Shown: one piece after another, positions 1 to 6,831 of the stretch
How the letters are laid out: each line of letters begins with the position of its first letter
Position numbering within the stretch: the first letter of the stretch is position 1
DNA from: CAZEVY01 sp964515555
GTDB taxonomy: Bacteria; Acidobacteriota; Terriglobia; Bryobacterales; Bryobacteraceae
Direction of reading: 5' to 3'
Assembly (NCBI GenBank): GCA_964515555.1
Contig: CAZEVY010000080.1
Coordinates: 1 to 25,529 of the forward strand
DNA: 25,529 nucleotides
Notes under the pieces: model-generated
Databases searched by the model: none
Told to the model about the DNA's origin: nothing
What the model saw: only the letters and a program-made list of their open reading frames with translations
Made by a program: the position numbers and the translations under genes

Positions 1-1
1 G

Positions 2-439
2 CGCTGGAACGCGGCGCCTCATCCTTTTACGTCGGTCGCCGACGAGGATATCGAGAAGCTCACGGCCGACCCGGCGCGCTGCCGCGCGCGCAGCTACGAC
101 ATCGTCTTGAACGGTACCGAGCTCGGCTCCGGGTCGATCCGTATCCACCGGCGCGACGTGCAGGCCAAGGTCTTCGCGGCGCTCGGCATGTCGGACGACG
201 AGGCCCGCCGCCGCTTCGGCTTTCTGCTCGAGGCGCTGGAATACGGCGCGCCGCCCCACGGCGGCATCGCGCTGGGATTGGACCGCCTGGTGATGATTCT
301 CGCCGGCGAGACCTCGATTCGCGACGTGATTCCGTTCCCCAAAACCGCTAAGGGCACCGACCTCATGTGCGACGCCCCCTCCGAGGTGCCCGACCGCCAG
401 TTACGCGACCTCGGCATCGGATTGCGGAAGGGGAGTTAG
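2..439 (+). CDS. aspS: Aspartyl-tRNA synthetase, C-terminal part (5' end outside window)
   Basis: The frame is open from the window edge and encodes the last 145 residues of a class II aminoacyl-tRNA synthetase. It would charge tRNA-Asp with aspartate in the cytoplasm. The visible part has the stretch ending in SYDIVLNGTELGSGSIRIH, typical of bacterial AspRS, and the class II motif 3 block GGIALGLDRLVM containing the ATP-binding arginine. The AspRS tail IRDVIPFPKTAKGTDLMCDAP follows. The N-terminal anticodon-binding domain, motifs 1 and 2 and the GAD insertion lie outside the window, so discriminating and non-discriminating AspRS cannot be told apart. The gene converges with a small HTH gene, and the 44-bp gap holds a repeated 25-bp element. 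Confidence 0.96.
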   Translation, partial: RWNAAPHPFTSVADEDIEKLTADPARCRARSYDIVLNGTELGSGSIRIHRRDVQAKVFAALGMSDDEARRRFGFLLEALEYGAPPHGGIALGLDRLVMILAGETSIRDVIPFPKTAKGTDLMCDAPSEVPDRQLRDLGIGLRKGS

Positions 440-453
440 CCGGAGAGCCAACC

Positions 454-478
454 GAGCCGCGACCACAGGGAGCGGTCC
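454..478. repeat. 25-bp intergenic repeat, copy 1
   Basis: This element begins GAGCCGCGACC and ends GGGAGCGGTCC. It matches positions 14925-14949 at 23 of 25 bases. It lies in the short gap between two convergent genes, aspS and the HTH gene, as copy 2 also does. GACC and GGTC can pair as the base of a small hairpin with a purine-rich loop. No T-run follows, so it is not a standard intrinsic terminator. Confidence 0.7.
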
Positions 479-483
479 GGCGG

Positions 484-726
484 CTACGTCTGCCGCCCCG
501 ACTGCGGTCCATTGCCGCGCATGTGTTGCACCTCGATGGCGTGATCCCAGGAAATCTCTTCGACGCCCACGCCGAGCGCTTCGGCGATCCTTTTCCGCTG
601 CTCCGGGCTCGGCGTATAGTTGCCGTCGACGATCGCCCTCACGGTTTTCGCGTCGAGTCGGGCTGCCGCGATCAGTTGATCGACACTGAGTCCAGCCGCG
701 TCGAGATGTCGCGCCAGGGGCTTCAA
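484..726 (-). CDS. Small helix-turn-helix (XRE-like) protein
   Basis: This 80-residue protein has an XRE-like helix-turn-helix: residues about 14-38 form the DNA-binding helices (GLSVDQLIAAARLDAKTVRAI) and a supporting helix follows at 41-52. The C-terminus, HAIEVQHMRGNGPQSGR, resembles the conserved HxxGxGPQFGR ending I remember from a group of small HTH proteins in several phyla. It is probably cytoplasmic and DNA-binding; the target is unknown. I chose the TTG at 726 because GGGGGAG lies just upstream and the start overlaps the stop of the glcD-like gene as TTGA, implying translational coupling. An in-frame GTG at 762 would add 12 residues and a longer overlap. It may regulate the upstream oxidase, but that is only inferred from position. 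Confidence 0.75.
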   Translation of the reverse strand: MKPLARHLDAAGLSVDQLIAAARLDAKTVRAIVDGNYTPSPEQRKRIAEALGVGVEEISWDHAIEVQHMRGNGPQSGRQT

Positions 727-2144
727 ATCGTCTCCCCCGCCTTCTGCCGAATCTCCAGGCACCCGCGACCCGTCGGCAGCACCTTCCCCGGATTCAGCCG
801 GCCATCCGGGTCGAACAGCCGCTTGAAGCGCGCAATCGTCTCCAGACTGTCCGGCGAAAACAGGTGCCCCATCAGCTCCATCTTCTCCATGCCGACCCCG
901 TGCTCCCCCGTAATCGACCCGCCCGCCGCGATGCAGAACTCCAGAATCTCGTCGCCCGCCGCGCGCGCCTTCTCCAGGTCGCCCGGCTTGCGCGCGTCGA
1001 ACAGAATAATTGGGTGCAGATTCCCGTCGCCCGCGTGAAAGATGTTACTGATCGTCAGCCCGTACTTCTCCGAGACGCGGCGGATGCACGCGAGCGCCGG
1101 TGCGACCTGCGTGCGCGGCACGACGCCGTCCTGCACGTAGTAAAACGGACTCACCCGGCCAACCGCGCCGAAGGCGTTCTTGCGGCCCTTCCACAACAGC
1201 TCGCGCTCCGCCGCCGACCGTGCGATGCGAAACTCCCGCGCGCCGCACCCCGTGCACGCCGCCCGAACCTCCTCCACCTGCTCCTCCACCGCTTCCTTCA
1301 CGCCCTCCAGCTCCACCAGCAGCACCGCCTCGGCGTCCATCGGGTAGCCGGCGTGCGTCGCCTCTTCGACCATCCGCAGCATCACGCCGTCGAGCATCTC
1401 CACCGCCGCCGGCGTGATCGCCCGCGCCGTGATCTCCGCGACCGTCCGCCCGCAATCCTCCGCCCGATCGTAAACCGCCAGAATTGTTTTGACCGCCTCG
1501 GGCGCCCGCACCAGCCGCACGACGATCTTCGTCACCAGCGCCAGCGTCCCCTCCGAACCCGTCAACAGCCCGGCCAGGTCGTACCCCGCCAGATCCTGCT
1601 CCTTGCCGCCCGTGACCACCACCGTGCCGTCGGCCAGCACCAGCTCCAGCCCGAGCACGTGGTTGGTCGTCACGCCGTAGGCCAGCGTGTGAGGCCCTCC
1701 CGCGTTCTCCGCGACGTTGCCGCCGATCGTGCAGGCGCGCTGGCTCGACGGATCGGGCGCGTAGAAGTATCCGCCGCCCTCCACCGCGCGCGTGATGTCC
1801 AGGTTGACGACGCCCGGCTCCACCACCGCGCGCTCGTTGGCGAGGTCGATCTCCAGGATGCGGTTCATGCGCGCGAACGACACCACGATGCCGCCTTGGC
1901 GCGGAATCGCGCCGCCGCTCAGCCCCGTCCCCGCGCCGCGCCCGACGATCGGCGCCCCGTGGCGCCGCGAGATCTCGACGATGCGTACCACGTCCTCGGT
2001 CGACCGCGGGAACACCACCATCTCGGGGCGCGCCTTGTCGACGCCGCCGTCGTACTCGTAGAGGATCAGATCTTCGGGACGGTCGAGGAATCCGCGCGCG
2101 CCGAGCAGCCGGCTCAGCTCGGTTCGGGCCTGCGGCGCCAGCAT
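723..2144 (-). CDS. glcD: FAD-linked oxidase, glycolate oxidase GlcD / D-lactate dehydrogenase family
   Basis: This 473-residue flavoprotein belongs to the VAO/PCMH family. The FAD-binding domain covers about residues 40-220 and has the pyrophosphate loop GRGAGTGLSGGA at 69-80. The C-terminal FAD-oxidase domain carries HAGDGNLHP (370-378) and GEHGVG (413-418), and the family ending FDPDGRLNPGKVLP is near the C-terminus. Family members oxidise glycolate or D-2-hydroxyacids and pass electrons to an acceptor. Length and motifs fit GlcD, but GlcE and GlcF are not adjacent, so a stand-alone D-lactate or D-2-hydroxyacid dehydrogenase is equally possible. It starts 4 bp after the stop of the tlpA-like gene and overlaps the HTH gene downstream, so the three probably form one transcript. 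Confidence 0.9.
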   Translation of the reverse strand: MLAPQARTELSRLLGARGFLDRPEDLILYEYDGGVDKARPEMVVFPRSTEDVVRIVEISRRHGAPIVGRGAGTGLSGGAIPRQGGIVVSFARMNRILEIDLANERAVVEPGVVNLDITRAVEGGGYFYAPDPSSQRACTIGGNVAENAGGPHTLAYGVTTNHVLGLELVLADGTVVVTGGKEQDLAGYDLAGLLTGSEGTLALVTKIVVRLVRAPEAVKTILAVYDRAEDCGRTVAEITARAITPAAVEMLDGVMLRMVEEATHAGYPMDAEAVLLVELEGVKEAVEEQVEEVRAACTGCGAREFRIARSAAERELLWKGRKNAFGAVGRVSPFYYVQDGVVPRTQVAPALACIRRVSEKYGLTISNIFHAGDGNLHPIILFDARKPGDLEKARAAGDEILEFCIAAGGSITGEHGVGMEKMELMGHLFSPDSLETIARFKRLFDPDGRLNPGKVLPTGRGCLEIRQKAGETI

Positions 2145-2148
2145 TGGA

Positions 2149-2664
2149 TTACAACAGCGACTTCACGAACCGGATCATGTTCTCGTCGCTCCAGTCCGTG
2201 TCGGCGATCACCTTCTGCACCACCTTGCCGTTGCGGTCGATCACGTAGGTCTCGGGATAGCGGTAGGTTCCGAACGATCCGCTGATCTTCGCCTCGGCGT
2301 CGCGCGCCGTCAGGAACGACACGTTGACGCGATTCAGGAAGTTGCGGTACACACGCTCGTTCTTGTCGACGCTGATGGCCAGCACCACCACGCCCGAATC
2401 GCGCAGCAGCTTGTGGAACTGGTCGAGCGACGGCATCTCGCGGATGCACGGCGGGCACCATGTCGCCCAGAAATTGAGCACCAGCACCTTGCCGCCGAAG
2501 TTCGTCGGCGAGATTGCCAGACCCGTGTCGGTGCGGATCGAAAAGTCCGGCGCCGAGTCGCCGACCACCACCACCTTTTCGCGCATCGTATCGGCCGCGA
2601 CACCCACCAGCGCGGCGACCGCGACCGCCAGCAGCACAATCAGGACCCGATCTGTTTTGACCAT
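2149..2664 (-). CDS. TlpA/ResA-like membrane-anchored thioredoxin
   Basis: This 171-residue protein has an N-terminal hydrophobic segment (about residues 7-24) that should act as a signal anchor. A periplasmic redoxin domain follows. The active site is FWATWCPPC, with the redox cysteines at C70 and C73 on the first thioredoxin helix. Later come a YPETYVIDRNG strand with the expected cis-Pro position and a short C-terminal helix. TlpA/ResA proteins reduce disulfides outside the cytoplasmic membrane, for example on apocytochrome c or cuproproteins; no such partner is adjacent. I chose the ATG at 2664 because it starts just before the membrane segment and has GAAGG upstream. A frame extension to 2724 would run into the divergent gene. 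It is followed by glcD 4 bp downstream. Confidence 0.9.
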   Translation of the reverse strand: MVKTDRVLIVLLAVAVAALVGVAADTMREKVVVVGDSAPDFSIRTDTGLAISPTNFGGKVLVLNFWATWCPPCIREMPSLDQFHKLLRDSGVVVLAISVDKNERVYRNFLNRVNVSFLTARDAEAKISGSFGTYRYPETYVIDRNGKVVQKVIADTDWSDENMIRFVKSLL

Positions 2665-2686
2665 GGAGACGCCTTCAGAATATGAT
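2657..2686 (+). promoter_or_regulatory. Sigma-70-like promoter of the pterin operon, overlapping the tlpA-like start
   Basis: TTGACC (2657-2662) and TATGAT (2681-2686) are separated by 18 bp, placing a transcription start about 20 bp before the first PTPS gene at 2714. On the other strand TACAAT (2690 to 2685) is a possible -10 box for the tlpA-like gene, but it lacks a clear -35. The -35 box of the plus promoter overlaps the start codon of the divergent tlpA-like gene (2664-2662), so the two promoters probably interfere. This is a sequence match only, with no expression evidence. Confidence 0.55.
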
Positions 2687-2713
2687 TGTAAGAGATCCTG
2701 CGGTTCTCCACCC

Positions 2714-3208
2714 ATGCTTATCACCCGTCGAGCCGAGTTTTCCGCGTCCCACGCCTGCTATCGCCCCGACTGGCCCGAGGACCGCAACCGCGCCGTCTAC
2801 GGCGACGATGCCAACCCGCACGGCCACGGCCATAACTTCGTGCTCGACGTCACGCTGGCGGGCGAACCCGATCGCGTCACCGGCATGGTGCTAGATTTGG
2901 TCGAGCTGAAGCGCATTCTGAATCTTGAGGTCGTTGAGCCCTTCGATCATCGCTTCCTGAACCGCGAGGTTCCGCCGTTCGACCGCGTCGTGCCGACCAC
3001 CGAGAACATGGCCGTCGAAATCTGGCGCCGCCTGGCCCCGCATTTTTCCAATGGCGGGCCGAAACTGCACTCCATCCGTTTGTACGAAACCGAGGACCTC
3101 TACGTCGACTACTTCGGAGCGCACAGCGCGGGGCGCTCTCAACCCGAGGAGTCGTCGCACGCGCCCCGCGGCGTTGTGCGCGATGTAGACGAGGGAGGGC
3201 GGGAATGA
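2714..3208 (+). CDS. PTPS/QueD-family protein, copy 1 (lacks the catalytic cysteine)
   Basis: This 164-residue protein is a 6-pyruvoyl-tetrahydropterin / 6-carboxytetrahydropterin synthase homologue. Zinc ligands are H13 (FSASH) and H38/H40 (HGHGH). The pterin-site motifs PTTEN (94-98) and YET (124-126) are present, and so is the catalytic Asp-His pair D78-H79 (FDHRFLN). The position of the catalytic cysteine (Cys42 in rat PTPS, just before NNPxGHGH) is D32 here, in GDDANP. A displaced cysteine, C15, follows the first zinc histidine. About 30 residues extend beyond the usual C-terminus. Homologues act on dihydroneopterin triphosphate made by FolE. The ATG at 2714 is chosen because the family's N-terminal strand begins there and the promoter lies upstream. 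The stop overlaps the next PTPS gene (ATGA). Confidence 0.92.
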   Translation: MLITRRAEFSASHACYRPDWPEDRNRAVYGDDANPHGHGHNFVLDVTLAGEPDRVTGMVLDLVELKRILNLEVVEPFDHRFLNREVPPFDRVVPTTENMAVEIWRRLAPHFSNGGPKLHSIRLYETEDLYVDYFGAHSAGRSQPEESSHAPRGVVRDVDEGGRE

Positions 3209-3636
3209 TCCGCGTCACGCGGCGATACCGCATCGCGGCGTCGCACCGCCTGCACTCGCCCGAACTTTCCGAAGAAGAAAACCGGCGCGTCTTCGGCAAG
3301 TGCAATAACCCGCACGGCCACGGGCACGATTACGCCATCGAGATCACCGCGCGCGGCCCCATCGCCGCCGAGACCGGGTCGGCCGTGCCGCTCGCCGCGC
3401 TCGACCGCCTGGTGCGCGAGCGCGTTCTGGCGCGCTATCACCTGAAGAACCTCAACGAAGAGGCGCCCGAATTCGCCGAAATCGTGCCGACCACGGAGAA
3501 TCTCGCCGCAGCGATAGCCGCGCGGCTCGGCGAGCATTGGCGCGAGGCCTTTCCCGGCGAGTGGCCGGTGCTCGATCGCGTGCGGATCGTCGAAACGAAG
3601 CGCAACAGCTTTGAGTTCACCCTAGGAGAGAAATGA
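3205..3636 (+). CDS. PTPS/QueD-family protein, copy 2 (keeps cysteine, lacks the Asp-His pair)
   Basis: This 143-residue paralogue is of normal family length. It has zinc ligands H14 (AASH) and H39/H41, and the catalytic cysteine C33 in FGKCNNPHGHGH, as in animal PTPS. PTTEN (95-99) and VET (129-131) are present. At the site of the catalytic Asp-His pair (LDHKNLD in rat, LDHHYLN in E. coli QueD as I recall them) it reads YHLKNLN, so Asp is replaced by His79 and His by Leu80; the alignment needs no gap. Its ATG overlaps the stop of copy 1 and its stop overlaps the folE start, both as ATGA, so the three proteins should be made together. On its own it would be expected to be catalytically impaired. 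Confidence 0.92.
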   Translation: MIRVTRRYRIAASHRLHSPELSEEENRRVFGKCNNPHGHGHDYAIEITARGPIAAETGSAVPLAALDRLVRERVLARYHLKNLNEEAPEFAEIVPTTENLAAAIAARLGEHWREAFPGEWPVLDRVRIVETKRNSFEFTLGEK

Positions 3637-4247
3637 GATCCACGAAAGCGGTCGTCCGCGTCATGAAGCCGCGCCGCGAGGCCGGCTCCGTGGCGGCCTC
3701 GGTCGAGAGCATGCTGCACCAGCTCGGCGAGGAGCCCGGACGCGAGGGCCTCCGCATGACGCCCGAGCGCGCCGAGAAGGCCCTGCGCTTTCTCACCAGC
3801 GGCTACGCGATGGACGTCGAAAGCATCGTCAACGGCGCGCTATACCACGTACGTCACGACGAGATGGTCGTGGTCAAGGACATCGAGTTCTACAGCCTCT
3901 GCGAGCATCACATGCTGCCGTTCTTCGGCAAGATGCACGTGGCCTACCTGCCCAACAAGTGCGTCATCGGCCTCAGCAAGATTCCGCGCATCGTCGACGC
4001 CTTCGCGCGGCGTCTCCAGGTGCAGGAGCGCCTCACCACCGAGGTCGCCGAAGCCATCCGCAAAATCGCCTCGCCGCGCGGCGTGGCCGTGATCTGCGAG
4101 GCGCGCCACTTCTGCATGATGATGCGCGGCGTCGAGAAGCAGCACTCCGGCACCGTCACCAGCGCCATGCTCGGCGCCTTCCGCAAGCGCCGCGAGACGC
4201 GCGAGGAGTTCCTCTCGCTGGTGGCGCACAACTCGCTTCAGTTCTGA
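3633..4247 (+). CDS. folE: GTP cyclohydrolase I
   Basis: This 204-residue protein is a GTP cyclohydrolase of the zinc-dependent FolE type. It converts GTP to 7,8-dihydroneopterin triphosphate, the substrate of PTPS/QueD enzymes and of the folate pathway. The zinc ligands are visible: C90 and H93 in SLCEHHMLPFFGK and C161 in ARHFCMMMRGV. The family block GLSKIPRIVDAFARRLQVQERLT is intact and so is the EKQHSGTVTSAMLGAF end. AGGAG lies just upstream of the ATG at 3633, which overlaps the stop of PTPS copy 2. The N-terminal ~20 residues are variable and an internal ATG at 3663 is possible. The coupling to two PTPS genes points to a tetrahydropterin or deazaguanine product, but no sepiapterin reductase, QueE or QueC is in the window. 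Confidence 0.97.
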   Translation: MRSTKAVVRVMKPRREAGSVAASVESMLHQLGEEPGREGLRMTPERAEKALRFLTSGYAMDVESIVNGALYHVRHDEMVVVKDIEFYSLCEHHMLPFFGKMHVAYLPNKCVIGLSKIPRIVDAFARRLQVQERLTTEVAEAIRKIASPRGVAVICEARHFCMMMRGVEKQHSGTVTSAMLGAFRKRRETREEFLSLVAHNSLQF

Positions 4248-4267
4248 CTTCCCGCGATAATAACAAC

Positions 4268-5203
4268 GTGCAGACCGCCACCTTCCTCTCGCCGGCGCTC
4301 ATCAACCGCATCACCGACCTCCGCGTCGACGACCCCGGCCGCGCCTGGCGCGCCGCCCAACAGCGCCAGCGCCGCACCAGCCTCACCACCGACGGCCGCC
4401 TCAACATCCTCGCCGCCGACCATCCCGCGCGCCGCGTCACCGCCGTCGGCGAGCGCCCGCTCGCCATGGCCGATCGCGCCGACTACCTCACGCGCATCAC
4501 GCGCGTGCTCTCGAGCGGCCTGGTCGACGGCGTCATGTCGACCATGGACATCCTCGAGGATCTCCTCGTCCTCGACGGCATCATGCGCGAGGCCGGCGCG
4601 CGATCGCTCGTCGACGGCAAGCTGCTGATCGCCAGCCTCAACCGCGGCGGCCTCGCCGGCTCCTCCTGGGAGATGGACGACCCCATCACCGGCGCGACCC
4701 CCGCCACTTGCGCGGCCTGGCGCTTCGACGGCGCCAAGATGCTTCTGCGCGTCTGCGATCAGGAGCCCGGATCCCTCGCGACGCTGGCCGCTGCCTCGCG
4801 CGCCATCACCGAGCTGAACGCGCTCTCGCTGCCCATGTTCCTCGAGCCGCTTCCGGCCGTGAAGACTGACTCCGGTTTCAAGGTCGTCAAGACTTCCGAG
4901 GCGCTCGCGAAGCTCGTGGGCGTCGCCTCGGCGCTCGGCGACAGCAGCCGCAACCTGTGGCTGAAGCTTCCGTATTGCGAGGGCTACTCGACGGTCGCGC
5001 GTGCCACCACGCTGCCCATCCTGCTGCTCGGTGGCGAGTCGGCCGGCGGCATCGCGCCGTTCCTCGATCAGCTCGAAACCGGCATGGCCGCCGCGCCCAA
5101 CGTACGCGGCGCGCTCGTGGGACGCAACGTCCTCTACCCCGGCGACGAGGACCCGCTCGCCGCCGCGCACTCGGTCGGCGAGATCGTGCATGGAGGCAGA
5201 TAG
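4268..5203 (+). CDS. Cgl0159-family (beta/alpha)8 aldolase-like protein
   Basis: This 311-residue protein has the conserved blocks of the Cgl0159 family as I know them from actinobacterial inositol clusters: LNILAADHPAR (46-55), VDGVMSTMDILEDLL (86-100), LNRGGLAGSSWEMDD (124-138) and LWLKLPY (230-236). K233 is a candidate Schiff-base lysine of a class I aldolase, and GGESAG near the C-terminus is a candidate phosphate-binding loop. The family is linked to sugar or inositol breakdown, with the exact substrate unknown. The start is a GTG at 4268, 20 bp after folE, with no clear ribosome site; the frame is open further upstream but would overlap folE. It lies 1 bp from the dehydrogenase that follows, so those two probably work together. 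Confidence 0.8.
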   Translation: MQTATFLSPALINRITDLRVDDPGRAWRAAQQRQRRTSLTTDGRLNILAADHPARRVTAVGERPLAMADRADYLTRITRVLSSGLVDGVMSTMDILEDLLVLDGIMREAGARSLVDGKLLIASLNRGGLAGSSWEMDDPITGATPATCAAWRFDGAKMLLRVCDQEPGSLATLAAASRAITELNALSLPMFLEPLPAVKTDSGFKVVKTSEALAKLVGVASALGDSSRNLWLKLPYCEGYSTVARATTLPILLLGGESAGGIAPFLDQLETGMAAAPNVRGALVGRNVLYPGDEDPLAAAHSVGEIVHGGR

Positions 5204-5204
5204 C

Positions 5205-6200
5205 ATGGCCGACACCATGCCGGCCGTTGTATTTCACGGGGAAGGGAAGTGGCGCGTCGAAGAAGTCCCCGTCCCGTCCATCGCCTCCGGGGACGACGTC
5301 CTCCTGCGCGTCGACCGCGCCAGCATCTGCGGCACCGACATCCACATTCTCTCCGTGCCGCCCGGCCATCCCGCGACGCCCGGCAGCGTCCTCGGCCACG
5401 AGTACACGGCGACCGTCGTCGATCGCGGCGAGCGCGCCGCGCACCTCGCGCCCGGCGACCGGGTCGTCATCGACCCGAACCTCACCTGCGGCGTCTGCCA
5501 GTACTGCCGCCTCGGCCTGACGAACTCCTGCGCGAACATGACGACGCTCGGCATCTTCCGTCACGGCGGCCTTGCGGCTTACAACGTCGCGCCCGCGCGC
5601 GCGCTTCACAAGATCTCGCGCGATGTCTCAGCGGACCGCGCCACGCTCGCCGAGCCGCTCTCGTGCGTCATGCACGCCTACGAGAAGTCGGCGATGACGC
5701 CCGGCGAGAGCGTCGCGATTCTCGGCGGCGGCCCGATCGGGCTGCTCTTCCTGCTGCTGTTCAAGACCGGCGGCGCCGGGCGCGTCACGGTGATCGAGCC
5801 GGTCGCGTTTCGCCGGGCGACGGCGGAAAGCTTCGGCGCCGACGTCGCGGCGTCGGCGAAGGATCTTGCGCCGGAGAGCGCCGATATCGTCGTCGACGCG
5901 GCGGGCACGCTGCTGCCGGAGTGCCTCACGCTGGTGCGCCGCGGCGGCCGCGTGCTGCTGTTCGGAATGAATCTGCACGGCGAGCGGCCGGTGAACCAGT
6001 ACTGGATCACGCGCCACCAGGTGACGGTCATCGGCACGTTCATACAGCAGACGGCGTTCCCCAAGGTCGTGCGGCTCCTCGAATCGGGCATTCTGCCGGT
6101 CGAGAAGCTGATCACGCACCGCGTCGGGCTATCGGACATCGGCGCCGGCCTCGACGCCATGCGCTCGGGCGAGGCGATCAAGGTCGTCGTCGCACCGTAG
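5205..6200 (+). CDS. Zinc-dependent medium-chain alcohol/polyol dehydrogenase
   Basis: This 331-residue enzyme is a medium-chain dehydrogenase of the sorbitol / threonine dehydrogenase type. Catalytic zinc ligands are C42 (ICGTD) and H65-E66 (GHEY), with E150 nearby. The structural zinc lobe has C95, C98, C101 and C109. The Rossmann domain begins with GGGPIG (174-179), followed by an acidic residue (VIEP) at the end of strand 2, which favours NAD. It would oxidise a secondary alcohol or polyol, or reduce the ketone. GGAGG precedes the ATG at 5205 and the gap to the aldolase-like gene is 1 bp, so translation is coupled. Substrate is unknown. A sugar-catabolic role with its neighbour is more likely than a pterin role, although the gene is in the same run as folE. 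Confidence 0.88.
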   Translation: MADTMPAVVFHGEGKWRVEEVPVPSIASGDDVLLRVDRASICGTDIHILSVPPGHPATPGSVLGHEYTATVVDRGERAAHLAPGDRVVIDPNLTCGVCQYCRLGLTNSCANMTTLGIFRHGGLAAYNVAPARALHKISRDVSADRATLAEPLSCVMHAYEKSAMTPGESVAILGGGPIGLLFLLLFKTGGAGRVTVIEPVAFRRATAESFGADVAASAKDLAPESADIVVDAAGTLLPECLTLVRRGGRVLLFGMNLHGERPVNQYWITRHQVTVIGTFIQQTAFPKVVRLLESGILPVEKLITHRVGLSDIGAGLDAMRSGEAIKVVVAP

Positions 6201-6251
6201 GCGATACTGAGCGTGCGCATGCAGGCTCTCGCATTCTGGAAGAGCGCTACG

Positions 6252-6746
6252 ATGGACCACGGCAACCTGTTCGAGGACCTGACGCAATTACTCCGCGGGG
6301 CCGGGATCCCGTATTGCGTGATCGGCGGAGCGGCCGTCAACGCCTATGCGCCTCCCCTGATCAGTCTCGATCTCGATCTCGTCGTCGCCGGCGAAAGCCT
6401 CGCGTCCACTGAATCGCTGCTCCGGGAACGATACCGTGTCGAGTCGTTTCCTCACAGTCTCAACATCTCCGCGACGGAATCCAGCCTTCGCGTGCAGATT
6501 CAGACTGACGCTCGATACTTCGACTTCCCGTCACGCGCGCACGAACGGGAAGTCCTCGGCTTTCGCCTTCCGGTGGCAAGCGTCGAGGACGTGATGCGGG
6601 GCAAGGTTTGGGCAGCCTCCGATCCCTCGCACCGCCCCAGTAAGCGCCGAAAGGACCTGCTCGACATCGAGCGCCTGCTCGAAGCACGGCCGGAGCTGAG
6701 AAATCTCGTCCCGCCGGACATCCTGACCCGGCTCGAGTCCGCCTGA
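6252..6746 (+). CDS. Nucleotidyltransferase-fold protein (AbiEii/MNT-like), orphan
   Basis: This 164-residue protein has the minimal-nucleotidyltransferase pattern: GIPYCVIGGAAVNAY (residues 18-32) with the GG loop at 25-26, then SLDLDLVV with D40 and D42 as the metal-binding DxD. A helical C-terminal part includes SKRRKDLLDIERLLE, a typical ending of AbiEii-like and DUF6036-like proteins. Such folds transfer NMPs to RNA or protein, or act as toxins. The ATG at 6252 has GGAAGAG upstream and is preferred to the ATG at 6213, which has no ribosome site. No antitoxin or HEPN partner lies next to it: upstream is the dehydrogenase and downstream the convergent receptor gene. Function cannot be assigned further. 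Confidence 0.72.
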   Translation: MDHGNLFEDLTQLLRGAGIPYCVIGGAAVNAYAPPLISLDLDLVVAGESLASTESLLRERYRVESFPHSLNISATESSLRVQIQTDARYFDFPSRAHEREVLGFRLPVASVEDVMRGKVWAASDPSHRPSKRRKDLLDIERLLEARPELRNLVPPDILTRLESA

Positions 6747-6831
6747 CGGACTCCACTCCAGGAAACGCGCGTGCACGTTCCCTGAAAAATGACGTGCGGC
6801 TTCTCGCCGAAGGCGTGCCGCCCGGCCGTGC

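Noticed and set aside
864..2285. Long open frame antisense to the glcD-like gene
   Set aside because: It is rich in Arg, His, Pro and Leu, lacks any family motif and mirrors a gene with clear flavin motifs; this is expected from GC-rich codon bias.
2714..4247. A queuosine gene cluster
   Set aside because: FolE and PTPS/QueD relatives are there, but no queC, queE or queF lies nearby and both PTPS copies are catalytically atypical, so the product cannot be named.
4268..6200. A complete inositol-catabolic cluster
   Set aside because: Only the Cgl0159-type gene and one dehydrogenase are present; no iolB, iolD, iolE or iolG-type gene is seen in the window.
6759..6784. Hairpin (CAGGAAACG / CGTTCCCTG) between the nucleotidyltransferase and receptor genes
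   Set aside because: The stem has a mismatch and the following bases are A-rich on the plus strand, so neither strand gives a stem followed by a T-run; not called a terminator.
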